This document shows positions 7,264-16,072 of a stretch of DNA of 29,726 bases, piece by piece. Below the pieces are notes generated by a model. It did no database searches. It saw only the letters and a list, made by a program, of their open reading frames with translations, and was not told the DNA's origin. The stretch is taken from the NCBI GenBank assembly GCA_964480525.1, contig CAYZOV010000018.1, positions 1 to 29,726 of the forward strand, read 5' to 3'. The position numbers were made by a program, and so were the translations under genes. Source of the DNA: JAAZZIT01 sp964480525. GTDB taxonomy: Bacteria; Bacillota; Clostridia; Oscillospirales; Ruminococcaceae. The first letter of the stretch is position 1, and every line of letters begins with the position of its first letter.

Positions 7264-9192
7264 TTATTCCTCAGTCTGGTTTTGGTCGGTGGTTTGGGAA
7301 TCCGTTTCGTCGGAAATTTCGTCCTGAGAATCGGTTTCGTCCACAGAAAGTTCGCCGTTCATGAGTTTATAGAAATTATCGCCGTCGATTTTTTCATGTT
7401 TCATAAGGTACTTAGCCACAATGTGGAGCTGTTCCATATGGTCGTTAAGGATATCTTCGGTTTTGACGTAGGCGTCCTCAATAATACTGCGGATTTCGGC
7501 GTCAATTTCGGCGGCAACATTTTCGGAATAAGAATTTCCGTTGGTGTAATCTCTGCCCAAGAACACCTGATGTTGGTCGTTTCCGTACACAACAGGACCG
7601 AGTTTTTCCGAAAATCCGTAACGCATAACCATGTTTCTGGCGGTGCTTGTCGCACGTTCAAGGTCGTTTGAAGCGCCTGTTGAAATATCTTCAAGGATAA
7701 GTTTTTCAGCCACACGTCCGCCAAGAAGAACTACGATATTATCAAACATTTCGTTTTTGCTGACGTAAGATTTATCCTTTTCCGGAAGCGACATTGTAAA
7801 TCCGCCTGCGTGACCTCGTGGAATAATCGAAACCTGATGAACCTTATCCTGAGTTTTACAGTAATAAGTACAGATTGCGTGGCCGCCCTCGTGGTAAGCC
7901 GTAAGGCGTTTTTCGTCGGGTGTAACCACTCTGGACTTCTTTTCAGGGCCTGCGATAACCTTAATCGAAGCTTCTTCAAGGTCTGCTTTAGTGATAGCTT
8001 TTTTGCTTTTTCTGGCAGCCAAAAGGCTTGCTTCGTTTACAAGGTTTTCAAGGTCGGCACCTGTAAATCCGACGGTTGCCTGTGCGATAGTTTTAAGGTT
8101 TACGTCGGGAGCGAGAGGTTTGTTTCGGGTGTGGACTTTGAGAATTTCTTCTCTGCCCTTAACGTCAGGATAGCTGACAAGAATCTGTCTGTCGAAACGT
8201 CCCGGTCTGAGAAGCGCCGAATCCAGAATATCCGAACGGTTTGTCGCCGCCATAACGATAATTCCCTCGTTGCCCGAAAAGCCGTCCATTTCAACAAGAA
8301 GCTGGTTAAGGGTTTGTTCACGTTCGTCATGACCGCCGCCAAGTCCTGCACCTCTCTGGCGACCTACGGCGTCGATTTCGTCAATAAAAATAATTGCGGG
8401 AGCGTTCTTTTTCGCCTGTTCAAAAAGGTCACGAACACGGGAAGCACCCACACCGACATACATTTCCACAAAGTCCGAACCTGAAATTGAGAAGAACGGA
8501 ACGCCCGCTTCGCCTGCGACGGCACGAGCGAGAAGTGTTTTACCCGTACCCGGAGGGCCTTCAAGCAAAACGCCCTTTGGGATTCTTGCGCCGATTGAGT
8601 TATATTTTTTAGGATTTTTCAAAAAGTCAACGATTTCCTGAAGTTCTTCCTTTTCTTCGTCCGCACCTGCCACGTCGTCGAACGTAGCTTTTTTGCCCTG
8701 TGCAAGGTGTTGTTTGGCGTTTGCTTTACCGAAACCGCCGATTTTTCCGCCACCCGTGGATTTCATGGTGAACACAAAGAAGAAAATCATCAATCCGATA
8801 AGAATAACAGTCGGCAACATACTTATAAGCATGCTGTTGTCCTTAATCTTTATTAAGTTGTAATCAAGCGTGTCAGTCGGGTTTGCTTCGTTGTAGCGTT
8901 GTCTGTAATTTGCGCCGTCAACGCCCAAAACTTCCTCAACGAACAATGACACGTTCGGAACAGTATACTTGTTCTTTTTGTCCTCACCTTTGAGTTTATA
9001 AGTCAGTTCGCCCGTACCCAAGTCAAATTCGTATTCGGACACCTGCAAGTCGTCAAAATATTCCATAATTTGTGAATACTTAACGTCCTCGTTGCTTGAC
9101 GTTAGGCTTGTGAGGGCGTACACAAGTCCGAAAATAATCACAGCCGAAATTACAAGGTAAATCAGCAAGCTTTTTCCTGCGTTTTTCTTCAA
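7264..9192 (-). CDS. ftsH: ATP-dependent zinc metalloprotease FtsH
   Basis: Membrane-anchored AAA+ protease that degrades unneeded or damaged membrane and regulatory proteins, 642 residues. Two membrane segments (about 9-28 and 123-143) flank an extracytoplasmic domain. They are followed by Walker A GPPGTGKT (about 212-219), IIFIDEIDAVGRQRG (Walker B and sensor region), the SRH region RPGRFDRQI, and the zinc site HEGGH near 435. The usual motif is HEAGH; Ala to Gly here does not remove a zinc ligand. The C-terminal tail is rich in Asp, Glu and Thr. The TTG start at 9192 has GAAAGG 10 bases upstream. It is last in the tilS-hpt-ftsH cluster, a conserved Firmicutes arrangement, and ends at the terminator it shares with the phage-like cassette. 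Confidence 0.97.
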   Translation of the reverse strand: MKKNAGKSLLIYLVISAVIIFGLVYALTSLTSSNEDVKYSQIMEYFDDLQVSEYEFDLGTGELTYKLKGEDKKNKYTVPNVSLFVEEVLGVDGANYRQRYNEANPTDTLDYNLIKIKDNSMLISMLPTVILIGLMIFFFVFTMKSTGGGKIGGFGKANAKQHLAQGKKATFDDVAGADEEKEELQEIVDFLKNPKKYNSIGARIPKGVLLEGPPGTGKTLLARAVAGEAGVPFFSISGSDFVEMYVGVGASRVRDLFEQAKKNAPAIIFIDEIDAVGRQRGAGLGGGHDEREQTLNQLLVEMDGFSGNEGIIVMAATNRSDILDSALLRPGRFDRQILVSYPDVKGREEILKVHTRNKPLAPDVNLKTIAQATVGFTGADLENLVNEASLLAARKSKKAITKADLEEASIKVIAGPEKKSRVVTPDEKRLTAYHEGGHAICTYYCKTQDKVHQVSIIPRGHAGGFTMSLPEKDKSYVSKNEMFDNIVVLLGGRVAEKLILEDISTGASNDLERATSTARNMVMRYGFSEKLGPVVYGNDQHQVFLGRDYTNGNSYSENVAAEIDAEIRSIIEDAYVKTEDILNDHMEQLHIVAKYLMKHEKIDGDNFYKLMNGELSVDETDSQDEISDETDSQTTDQNQTEE

Positions 9193-9231
9193 TTAAACAC
9201 AACCTTTCGTAAAATTTATGTTAAGCTTTAG

Positions 9232-9759
9232 TTAATTTTCTTCGTAAATCGCAACATAAGGCAAATTGCGATATTTTTCGTCAAAGTCAAGACCGAATCC
9301 CACCACAAACAAGTCGTCGATTTCAAAACATCTATAATCAGCCTGAAAGTCGTTAACACGGCGTGACGGTTTGTCAAGCATTACGACGGTTTTAACCGAC
9401 AGAGCGTTTCGTGACAGAAATTCGTCACGGATTTTTGCCAAAGTTCTGCCCGTGTCCAAAATGTCCTCAACGATTACAACATGCCTGCCCTCAACGGGGT
9501 TTTTAATGTCCAAATTCATTTTCACGTTGCCTGTAGAGGTTGTACCCTCATAGCTTGAAGCTCTCAAAAAGTCCACCTGACACGGCAAATCGATATTGCG
9601 AACAAGGTCGGCAAAAAAAGCGTAAACCCCGTTCAGCACCCCCACGAAAGTAACAGGTTCGCCCTGATAGTCCTTTTCAATTTGTTTAGCAACTTCTTTA
9701 ATTCTTGTTTCAAGCTGTTCTTTTGTGAACAAAACTTTACAATTTTGTGCATAACTCAT
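9232..9759 (-). CDS. hpt: Hypoxanthine phosphoribosyltransferase
   Basis: Purine salvage enzyme joining hypoxanthine or guanine to PRPP, giving IMP or GMP; cytoplasmic; 175 residues, usual length. It shows the PRPP-binding motif VVIVEDILDTGRTL (about 94-107), the N-terminal GVLNGVYAFFADL (about 40-52), and VDFLRASSYEG around 62-72, all typical of bacterial Hpt. The start is ATG 9759 with AAAGGGGA 10 bases upstream. It lies between tilS (71-base gap with a short direct repeat) and ftsH (39-base gap), as in Bacillus and Clostridium, where TilS and Hpt can also form a regulatory pair for ftsH. That regulation is known from Bacillus, not shown here. Confidence 0.96.
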   Translation of the reverse strand: MSYAQNCKVLFTKEQLETRIKEVAKQIEKDYQGEPVTFVGVLNGVYAFFADLVRNIDLPCQVDFLRASSYEGTTSTGNVKMNLDIKNPVEGRHVVIVEDILDTGRTLAKIRDEFLSRNALSVKTVVMLDKPSRRVNDFQADYRCFEIDDLFVVGFGLDFDEKYRNLPYVAIYEEN

Positions 9760-9781
9760 AAAGCGTCAATCCCCTTTTCGG

Positions 9782-9811
9782 TATCACCGAATAAAAATTT
9801 TATCACCGAAT
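9782..9811 (-). promoter_or_regulatory. Direct repeat in the hpt leader
   Basis: TATCACCGAAT occurs twice (9782-9792 and 9801-9811), 19 bases apart or about two helical turns, just upstream of hpt on the minus strand. A further GTGATAA lies next to it. It could be an operator for a dimeric regulator; no promoter is evident. Confidence 0.35.
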
Positions 9812-9830
9812 TGTGATAATTAAATGATAA

Positions 9831-11144
9831 CTAGTTATTATCAAGATGAATTTCCAGAATTTTTTGGGTAAAGCTGTCGATTTTAACCCTGTCCGCACAC
9901 CCGAAGCCCTCAACAAACACCACGCCGTCGTCGTCGCACAGCAAAAGTCGGTTATCACGGAGATTTTGCGGGTATTTTTCGTTAAAAAGTTTTTTAACCG
10001 ACGACGTAAAATTTCGGGAGCAGAGGGTTATTTTGTCACCGTCCTGACGGTTTCGCAGGAACAGAGTACCTTTTATTTTACCATAATCCAGCAGGTTTTT
10101 TGTAAAATTTCTATGAATTTTATCATATTCTATGAAAGAAAAGTTAATTTTACGGTTCAAAAAGTCATACTCACCCACGTTTCGGAACAAAACTTTGATT
10201 TTTTCAAATTGGGGTAAAGTTTTTTCGACTTTAAGTATGCCGTTTTGAGCGGTAAAAAACAGGTCTTTTCTCACATTTAATTTGCCGTTATGCAGGCAGA
10301 TTTTTTCCAGACGGTTGATTTTGTCAAACGACGTTTCAACCTGATTTTCCTTAAGGATTTCCCCGAAAACACGGTGTTTAACGGCGTCAGGTCGGGTTAA
10401 AACGCAGGTCAAGTCGTAGGAATCGGTTCTATTTATTTTAGATTTATTAAAACAATCTTTAGCTAAAGTTTCCAAAAAATTCATATCGTCCCATAGGTTT
10501 TGGCGACAGGTTTTATAATTTTCCAGATAATTTGAGTTAATACTGCCCAGTTGGGGCAGGACAAAGTGGCGGATTTTATTACGGGCGTAGTCGTTTTGCA
10601 GGTTTGTGGAATCGGTGACGAAAGTCTGGTTTTGTTCTTTCAAAAAATTTTCGATTTCGTCACGGGAGATTTCCACCAGCGGACGGACAATATTGCCACG
10701 CACAGGCGGAACGCCGCACAGACCCTTAATTCCCGTACCACGGGCGATATTAAAAATGGCTGTTTCCAAACAGTCGTTAAGATTATGAGCCGTAGCGATT
10801 TTTGCGGTTTCGTTATATTTTTCAAAAATTTCATACCTAAGTTCACGGGCGGCGGTTTCGGTAGAAAGGTCGAATTTTTCGGCATATTCGACGACATTAA
10901 CATGGTAAACGTCAAGTTTCACGTCCATATCTCGGCACAAATTTTGGCAAAAGAGCATATCCCCGTCGCTTTCTTCGTCACGCAGGTGGTGGTTGACATG
11001 GACAGCGCACACGTCATAGTCAAGCATTTTAAGCGCCGTCAGCAAGCACACGGAATCTGCGCCCCCTGACAGAGCCACGCAGACCTTTTCGCCGTCCCGG
11101 AGCATATTAAATTTTTTAATAGTATCGTAAATTTTTTTTTGCAT
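9831..11144 (-). CDS. tilS: tRNA(Ile)-lysidine synthetase TilS
   Basis: Converts the wobble C of the CAU-anticodon tRNA-Ile to lysidine so that it reads AUA; cytoplasmic; 437 residues. The PP-loop ATPase motif VALSGGADSVCLL lies at about 23-35 (SGGADS 26-31), HVNHHLRDEESDGD at about 70, and TAHNLNDCLETAIFNIARGTGIKGL at about 138-162, all diagnostic of TilS. The C-terminal third carries the tRNA-binding region, with FLRNRQDGDKI and VFVEGFGCADRV. Start ATG 11144 with GGAG upstream. It is separated from parB by a multi-hairpin element (11183-11285), so it may be transcribed at a different level from the genes before it. Confidence 0.96.
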   Translation of the reverse strand: MQKKIYDTIKKFNMLRDGEKVCVALSGGADSVCLLTALKMLDYDVCAVHVNHHLRDEESDGDMLFCQNLCRDMDVKLDVYHVNVVEYAEKFDLSTETAARELRYEIFEKYNETAKIATAHNLNDCLETAIFNIARGTGIKGLCGVPPVRGNIVRPLVEISRDEIENFLKEQNQTFVTDSTNLQNDYARNKIRHFVLPQLGSINSNYLENYKTCRQNLWDDMNFLETLAKDCFNKSKINRTDSYDLTCVLTRPDAVKHRVFGEILKENQVETSFDKINRLEKICLHNGKLNVRKDLFFTAQNGILKVEKTLPQFEKIKVLFRNVGEYDFLNRKINFSFIEYDKIHRNFTKNLLDYGKIKGTLFLRNRQDGDKITLCSRNFTSSVKKLFNEKYPQNLRDNRLLLCDDDGVVFVEGFGCADRVKIDSFTQKILEIHLDNN

Positions 11145-11182
11145 ATTAACATCTCCGCAGGCGGTTCAGGTTTAATTATTCA

Positions 11183-11285
11183 GGTGGCAAAGGGCGAATT
11201 AGCGCAAGGCGGTAATTCGGTCTATGAAGCGACGAGCGTTAGCGAGGAGCGAATCACACCCCTCGCAAGAGGGGTGTTTGCCACC
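11183..11285. repeat. Multi-branched hairpin element between parB and tilS
   Basis: Outer stem GGTGGCAAA (11183-11191) with TTTGCCACC (11277-11285). Inside are a 7-base-pair stem (11195-11201 with 11213-11219) and a 9-base-pair stem ACACCCCTC/GAGGGGTGT (11256-11264 with 11269-11277) closed by a GCAA tetraloop, plus an imperfect third arm around 11228-11251. No T-tract, so not a plain terminator. Confidence 0.7.
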
Positions 11286-11295
11286 GTATGCGCAC

Positions 11296-12159
11296 TTAGG
11301 AAAAACGTTTAACAAACTCGTTAAGTGCGTCGTCGTTTTTAAAAGAAATAGTCATTTTCGGAGCGCCGTTTTTGGTTTTTGACACCTCAACTTTTTGTCC
11401 GATAGTTTCTTTAAGTGAAATTTCCACTTCGCTATAAAATGCAGGTTTCAAAAAGAAATTTTCGTCCTTAGCCTTGATTTTCTTTTCGTCGGAAGCTTCC
11501 TTAATCTTAGCCACCAAACTTTCGGTTTGGCGGACAGAAAGTTTTTTCTCCACGACTTCCCTTGCGATTTCACGTTGTTTTTCGTGGTTTTCAACAGACA
11601 GTAGAGCTTTACAATGCCCCGTTGTCAGTTCGCCGATTTCCAAAAGATTTTTCACTTCGTCGTCAAGTTCCAAAAGTCTGAGAGAATTTGTGACGGTTGA
11701 GCGAGATTTTCCCACAATTTCGGCAATTTCGCTTTGGGTCATTTCGTATTTTTCAGCAAGGCTTTGGTAACCCAGAGCTTCTTCCACAGGGTTCAAGTCC
11801 TCACGTTGCAAATTTTCCACCAGAGCAATCTGGGCGGTTTGTTTATCGTCAAGTTCTTTAATTGTCACGGGGATTTCCGAAAGTCCCGCCATACGAGCGG
11901 CACGCCAACGTCTTTCGCCTGCGACAATCTGGTATGTACCGTTGTCAAGTGGTCGAACGAGAATCGGTTGAAGCACGCCATGTTTTCTGACCGATTCAGC
12001 AAGTGCGACTATGGCGGATTCGTCAAAATTATTTCTAGGCTGATTTTTATTAGGTTCAACCGCCGAAACACGCACCGTCTGCACACCTTTTTCGCTAAGG
12101 GGTTCGCTATTATCTTCAAACAAATAGTTCATTCCCTGTCCTAATTTCTTTTTTGCCAT
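11296..12159 (-). CDS. ParB/Spo0J/Noc-family chromosome partition protein
   Basis: DNA-binding CTP-dependent clamp that loads at parS-like sites and spreads, in chromosome segregation or nucleoid occlusion; 287 residues. Visible features: PNKNQPR (36-42), HGVLQPILVRP (60-70), the CTP-binding box GERRWRAARM (81-90), a helix-turn-helix MTQSEIAEIVGKSRSTVTNSLR-like region around 135-160, and a C-terminal dimerisation domain ending KNDDALNEFVKRF. Start ATG 12159 with AAAGGA upstream. There is no ParA gene beside it, so Noc or a solitary ParB are both possible; family membership is firm, the precise role is not. I did not see a parS palindrome (TGTTTCACGTGAAACA) in the window. Confidence 0.93.
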   Translation of the reverse strand: MAKKKLGQGMNYLFEDNSEPLSEKGVQTVRVSAVEPNKNQPRNNFDESAIVALAESVRKHGVLQPILVRPLDNGTYQIVAGERRWRAARMAGLSEIPVTIKELDDKQTAQIALVENLQREDLNPVEEALGYQSLAEKYEMTQSEIAEIVGKSRSTVTNSLRLLELDDEVKNLLEIGELTTGHCKALLSVENHEKQREIAREVVEKKLSVRQTESLVAKIKEASDEKKIKAKDENFFLKPAFYSEVEISLKETIGQKVEVSKTKNGAPKMTISFKNDDALNEFVKRFS

Positions 12160-12177
12160 TTTAGATTCCTTTCAAAT

Positions 12178-13530
12178 TTATTCCTCACGACCTGATGTAT
12201 CAAGGTTTGTAAACAAGGTATATTCGCCAATCCAAGACAATTTCACCGTACCCGATTCGCCGTGGCGGTTTTTTGCCACGATACATTCCGCCACCGAAGT
12301 TTTCTGATTAACGTCACGTTCATAATACGCGTCACGATAGAGAAACAGGATAATATCTGCGTCCTGTTCGATAGAACCCGATTCTCGCAAATCCGACAGC
12401 ATAGGGCGTTTATCGTCACGTTTTTCCGACGCTCTCGCAAGCTGTGAAAGGGCGATAACAGGCACGTTAAGTTCTTTTGCCATAATTTTTATCTGACGTG
12501 TAATTTCGGAAACTTCGTTTACACGGTTTGAATGGCGGTTCGGGGATTCCATAAGCTGGATATAGTCGATAATAACCAGTCCGAGATTTTTAATTCTACG
12601 AAGTTTTGCTTTCATAGACGGCACGGTTATGCCCGTTGCGTCGTCGATATAGATAGGCAATTTCGCCAGCGAATCCGCACCCTCAGCAAGTCTTGTCCAA
12701 TCCTCTGCGGACAAGTCGCCTGTTCTGAGAGAGTGGCTATTGACCATACTTTCAGACGAAAGCATACGGGTAACAAGCTGTTCTTTAGACATTTCCAGAT
12801 TAAAAATAGCAACAGCTTTGCCGTTTGCCTTGCAAGCGTTTGCGGCGATATTCAGGGCAAAAGCGGATTTTCCCATACCCGGACGGGCACCCACGACAAT
12901 CATATCCGAATTATTAAGTCCCGTAATAATCTTATCCAAAAAGGAAAAACCCGTAGGTGCGCCAAGATATTCTTCGGCGTGGGGTCCTGATTTTTTGCCG
13001 AGTTCGTTCATGGTGTCGATAAGCACCGAATCAATTCGTGAAATGGTACTTGAAACCCTGCCCTGTCTTATATCGAAAATTTTCTGTTCTGCGCTATCCA
13101 AAAGTTGCGTTGCGTTTGACGTTCCCTCGTTTGCCGACTGAATAATCTCGTTTGCGGCGTTAATGAGAGAACGCATATAGAATTTTTCCTCGACGATTTT
13201 GCAATAATCCTCGATATTTGAAACCGACGGAATAGCTTCCATAAGACCTTTGAGATAACTTTTTGCCATTGCGGAAGTTTCAAAAATACCGAGATTGACG
13301 GCTTCGTTAAGCACCGTAATCAAGTCGGCGGTTTTGCCGTTTGAAAACATACGCATAAACACCCCGAAAAGTTCACGGTGTTTATCGTTAAAAAAGCTTT
13401 CGGGTTTAAGGTATTCCATAACCGTCGGCATTGTCGACGGGTCAAGCAATATTCCGCCAAGGACGGTTTGTTCCGCTTCAAGGCTGAAGGGAAGTTCTCT
13501 TTGGGAATAATCCACGTTAGTTATTTCCAT
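12178..13530 (-). CDS. dnaB: Replicative DNA helicase DnaB
   Basis: Hexameric 5'-3' helicase that unwinds DNA at the replication fork (called DnaC in Bacillus); 450 residues, typical length. The N-terminal DnaB domain starts with LPFSLEAEQTVLGGILLDP. Walker A is GARPGMGKS (about 214-222), followed by IFNLEMSKEQLVTRML (H1a), LVIIDYIQLM (Walker B), and PVIALSQLARASEKR with SDLRESGSIEQDADII (H3/H4). All motifs look intact and no intein is present. Start ATG 13530 with AAAGGA upstream. It follows rplI and precedes parB (18-base gap), in the classical gdpP-rplI-dnaB order of Firmicutes. Confidence 0.98.
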   Translation of the reverse strand: MEITNVDYSQRELPFSLEAEQTVLGGILLDPSTMPTVMEYLKPESFFNDKHRELFGVFMRMFSNGKTADLITVLNEAVNLGIFETSAMAKSYLKGLMEAIPSVSNIEDYCKIVEEKFYMRSLINAANEIIQSANEGTSNATQLLDSAEQKIFDIRQGRVSSTISRIDSVLIDTMNELGKKSGPHAEEYLGAPTGFSFLDKIITGLNNSDMIVVGARPGMGKSAFALNIAANACKANGKAVAIFNLEMSKEQLVTRMLSSESMVNSHSLRTGDLSAEDWTRLAEGADSLAKLPIYIDDATGITVPSMKAKLRRIKNLGLVIIDYIQLMESPNRHSNRVNEVSEITRQIKIMAKELNVPVIALSQLARASEKRDDKRPMLSDLRESGSIEQDADIILFLYRDAYYERDVNQKTSVAECIVAKNRHGESGTVKLSWIGEYTLFTNLDTSGREE

Positions 13531-13570
13531 TTTTTATCCTTTCGTTTTTAAAAGGTACGAAACAATCTTT

Positions 13571-14017
13571 TTATTCCTCAACCACTTTAATTTTTATCGA
13601 ACACGAAACGCCCTGTGACATTTTTACGGTTGCGGTAAAGTCGCCAAACGCCTTAATTTCGGTATTAAGCACGATTTTTTTCTTTTCGATTGTTATTCCG
13701 TACACTTCTTTAATTTTATCGGAAATATTTGCCGCTGTTACTGCGCCGAAAAGTTTTCCGCCCTGACCTGCTTTTGATTTTACGGTTACTTCTTTGCCGT
13801 CAAGTTTTGCGGCAATTTCCATATTCTGCTGTTTTTCAACGTCCAGTTTATGCTGGGCGGAATCCTTTTTGCCCTGCAAGTCGTTAAGGTTTTTTGCGGT
13901 TGCTTCAAGTCCAAAACCTCTAGCTATAAGATAGTTACGAGCATATCCGTCAGCCACATTGATAATATCTCCCGCTTTGCCTGAACCTTTCACGTCTTTC
14001 AACAAAATTACTTTCAT
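13571..14017 (-). CDS. rplI: 50S ribosomal protein L9
   Basis: Binds 23S rRNA domain V and extends from the large subunit; 148 residues, standard length. The N-terminus MKVILLKDVKGSGKAGDIINVADGYARNYLI is the family hallmark (positions 1-31, quoted only in part for its identity: the KGSGKAGD and GYARNYLI blocks). A long helix follows, then the C-terminal domain with GKLFGAVTAANISDKI. ATG 14017 is preferred over ATG 14023, because AAAGGAG ends 7 bases before 14017 but only 1 base before 14023, and because 14017 gives the conserved N-terminus. It lies between gdpP (12 bases away) and dnaB. Confidence 0.97.
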   Translation of the reverse strand: MKVILLKDVKGSGKAGDIINVADGYARNYLIARGFGLEATAKNLNDLQGKKDSAQHKLDVEKQQNMEIAAKLDGKEVTVKSKAGQGGKLFGAVTAANISDKIKEVYGITIEKKKIVLNTEIKAFGDFTATVKMSQGVSCSIKIKVVEE

Positions 14018-14029
14018 ATTCATTCTCCT

Positions 14030-16027
14030 TTACTTAGCGGATTTTTTCGATTTATCCGCCGGTATATTTTCAATATATTCGTCAACGGCTTTGAAAACCA
14101 TTTCTTTAACATTTGTCAGCGTTGAGTTAAGTTGCGCACCTGCCATAGTTGCGTGACCGCCGCCGCCGAGGGCTTCCATAATAACCTGAACATTAAATTT
14201 ACCCATACTTCGTGCGGAAACATAGACGGTTTTGCCCTCTTGATACATAACAAACGAAGCGTCCACCCCTTTGATTCCCAAAAGTTCGTCCGCTGCCTGC
14301 GGAGCTGCGATTCGCATAGCAGGCGACGACGCACGGGCGGTTGCAACAGCGCAATGCTTATAAATTTCGGAATTTGTAATAAGCATAGATTTTTGCTGGT
14401 AGGTATCAATTGAATTTGAAAACAGTTTTTTAACACGGATAGTGTCCGCACCCTGAAGTTTAAGAAAAGCCGCAGCCTCGAAAGTTCGGGAGCCTGTTTT
14501 CATAACAAAATTTTTTGTGTCAAGCATAATTCCCGCCAAAAGTCCCTCTGCCTGTGCCGACGAAAGTTTAACCTTATCCCCCAGATACTGGACAAGTTCG
14601 GCAACCATTTCGGACACCGACGACGCTTGGGGTTCGAGGTAAAACACCACGGCGTTATCGATATACTTAACCATTTTTCTATGGTGGTCCATAACAACCA
14701 CTTTTTTAGCGGTTTTAAGCACCTCGTAACTATCCACAAAGTCGGGGTTATGGGTATCGACCACCACCAGCACGGAAGTTTCGTCCATAATCGAAAGAGC
14801 CTGCGTCGGGGTGATATAAATATCCAGACCGTCGTTTTCTTCGATATGTTTAATAAGAGGTTTTGCAAGATTCTTTTCCTTATCAACCACCACATAAGCC
14901 TGTGTTCCCAGACATCTCACGGCGCAGCACAAACCCGTTGCAGAGCCGATACTGTCCATATCCCCCATTTTGTGACCCATAATAAACACATTTGAGCCTG
15001 TGGAAACAAGGTCGGACACGGCGTTTGCGATAATACGGGTCTTGACTTTGGTTTGTTTACCCAGTCCCATAGAAACGCCGCCGTAAAAGTCAAATCCGCT
15101 TGAAGTTTTGACAGCCACTTGGTCGCCGCCACGTCCCAGACACATATCCAGTCCCTGACGTGCGAATTTTTCGCTTTCCGAAAGATTTTGTCCGCCGTGA
15201 CCTACGCCTATGGACAAAGTTATATAACCTTTTTCGCCCACCTGAATTTCACGGGCTTTTTCAAGAAGCGTTGAAAACTTATCCCTAATGAGTTTTTGCA
15301 AATAGCGTTCTTCCAGAACAATCATAAATCTATCGGAAGAAACCTTTCGGGAAATACCTGTTGTAGATTCGACAAAATTTTCGATAAGTTTTTCGATTTC
15401 CACGACTGTATGAGATTTTTCCGATTCTTTTGCGTCCTGCAAAAGTTCGTCATAATTGTCGATAACCACCATCATTACGGTTTGGCGTGACTGTTCGTAT
15501 TCAAATTCAAGTTCCACCATTTTTGTAATATCGTTAAGGTACAAAAGGGTGAGATTTCCGTCCTCGGTTTTGTTTACAAGCCCGTGAACGTTATAGAATT
15601 TTTCGTTAATACAAACTTTGCAACCCTCTTCGGTGAGAGATTTTTCCAAATCAATATCGAAAAGTTCAAAAATGCTTTTTCCAAAAGGTTCGGAATTTTC
15701 CACGACGTCCTTATCAAAGAGCATATTTGTCCAGATAACCTCTTTTTGTTCGTTAAAAATCACGGCAGGAGCAGGAAAATTATAGAGCGAATCCCTTTGG
15801 GAAGTGGTGAGATTTTTTGCAAGTCGTGACACATTTTTCACATAATTTCGGCTTGCAACAAAAAGCATAGCAATCAACGTCACAGCCGAAACGACCGACA
15901 CCGCCAAAAACACAGCACCCAGAGTTTTTTCCTGCGGAACAGTATACAGCGCCCACGACGAAACGCCTGCACACACGCACACCACCGCAAAAAGCGAATA
16001 GATTATTACTGAATATTTCCCCTTCAT
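14030..16027 (-). CDS. gdpP: Cyclic-di-AMP phosphodiesterase GdpP
   Basis: Membrane enzyme that hydrolyses c-di-AMP, controlling osmotic and cell-wall balance; about 665 residues. Order of parts: two membrane helices (about 6-26 and 33-55), a PAS-like domain (about 80-155), a degenerate GGDEF domain (about 170-300, with SIGVGHGG instead of GGDEF), then the DHH domain and the DHHA1 domain. The DHH domain shows FIMGHKMGDMDSIGSA, VVVDTHNP and VMDHHRK; the DHHA1 domain shows GGGGHATMAGAQL. Catalytic metal residues are present. The start ATG 16027 has AAAGGAAAGAG at good distance; the frame is open up to 16048. It lies between RNase J and rplI in one operon. Confidence 0.95.
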   Translation of the reverse strand: MKGKYSVIIYSLFAVVCVCAGVSSWALYTVPQEKTLGAVFLAVSVVSAVTLIAMLFVASRNYVKNVSRLAKNLTTSQRDSLYNFPAPAVIFNEQKEVIWTNMLFDKDVVENSEPFGKSIFELFDIDLEKSLTEEGCKVCINEKFYNVHGLVNKTEDGNLTLLYLNDITKMVELEFEYEQSRQTVMMVVIDNYDELLQDAKESEKSHTVVEIEKLIENFVESTTGISRKVSSDRFMIVLEERYLQKLIRDKFSTLLEKAREIQVGEKGYITLSIGVGHGGQNLSESEKFARQGLDMCLGRGGDQVAVKTSSGFDFYGGVSMGLGKQTKVKTRIIANAVSDLVSTGSNVFIMGHKMGDMDSIGSATGLCCAVRCLGTQAYVVVDKEKNLAKPLIKHIEENDGLDIYITPTQALSIMDETSVLVVVDTHNPDFVDSYEVLKTAKKVVVMDHHRKMVKYIDNAVVFYLEPQASSVSEMVAELVQYLGDKVKLSSAQAEGLLAGIMLDTKNFVMKTGSRTFEAAAFLKLQGADTIRVKKLFSNSIDTYQQKSMLITNSEIYKHCAVATARASSPAMRIAAPQAADELLGIKGVDASFVMYQEGKTVYVSARSMGKFNVQVIMEALGGGGHATMAGAQLNSTLTNVKEMVFKAVDEYIENIPADKSKKSAK

Positions 16028-16072
16028 ATGTACTCTTTCCTTTCGCAAGCGGTCGCAGGGTAAATTTTCACA

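Noticed and set aside
7228..8484. Long open frames on the plus strand across ftsH (7228-7671, 7810-8484)
   Set aside because: They are antisense shadows of an intact, well-conserved ftsH and have no ribosome sites or recognisable motifs.
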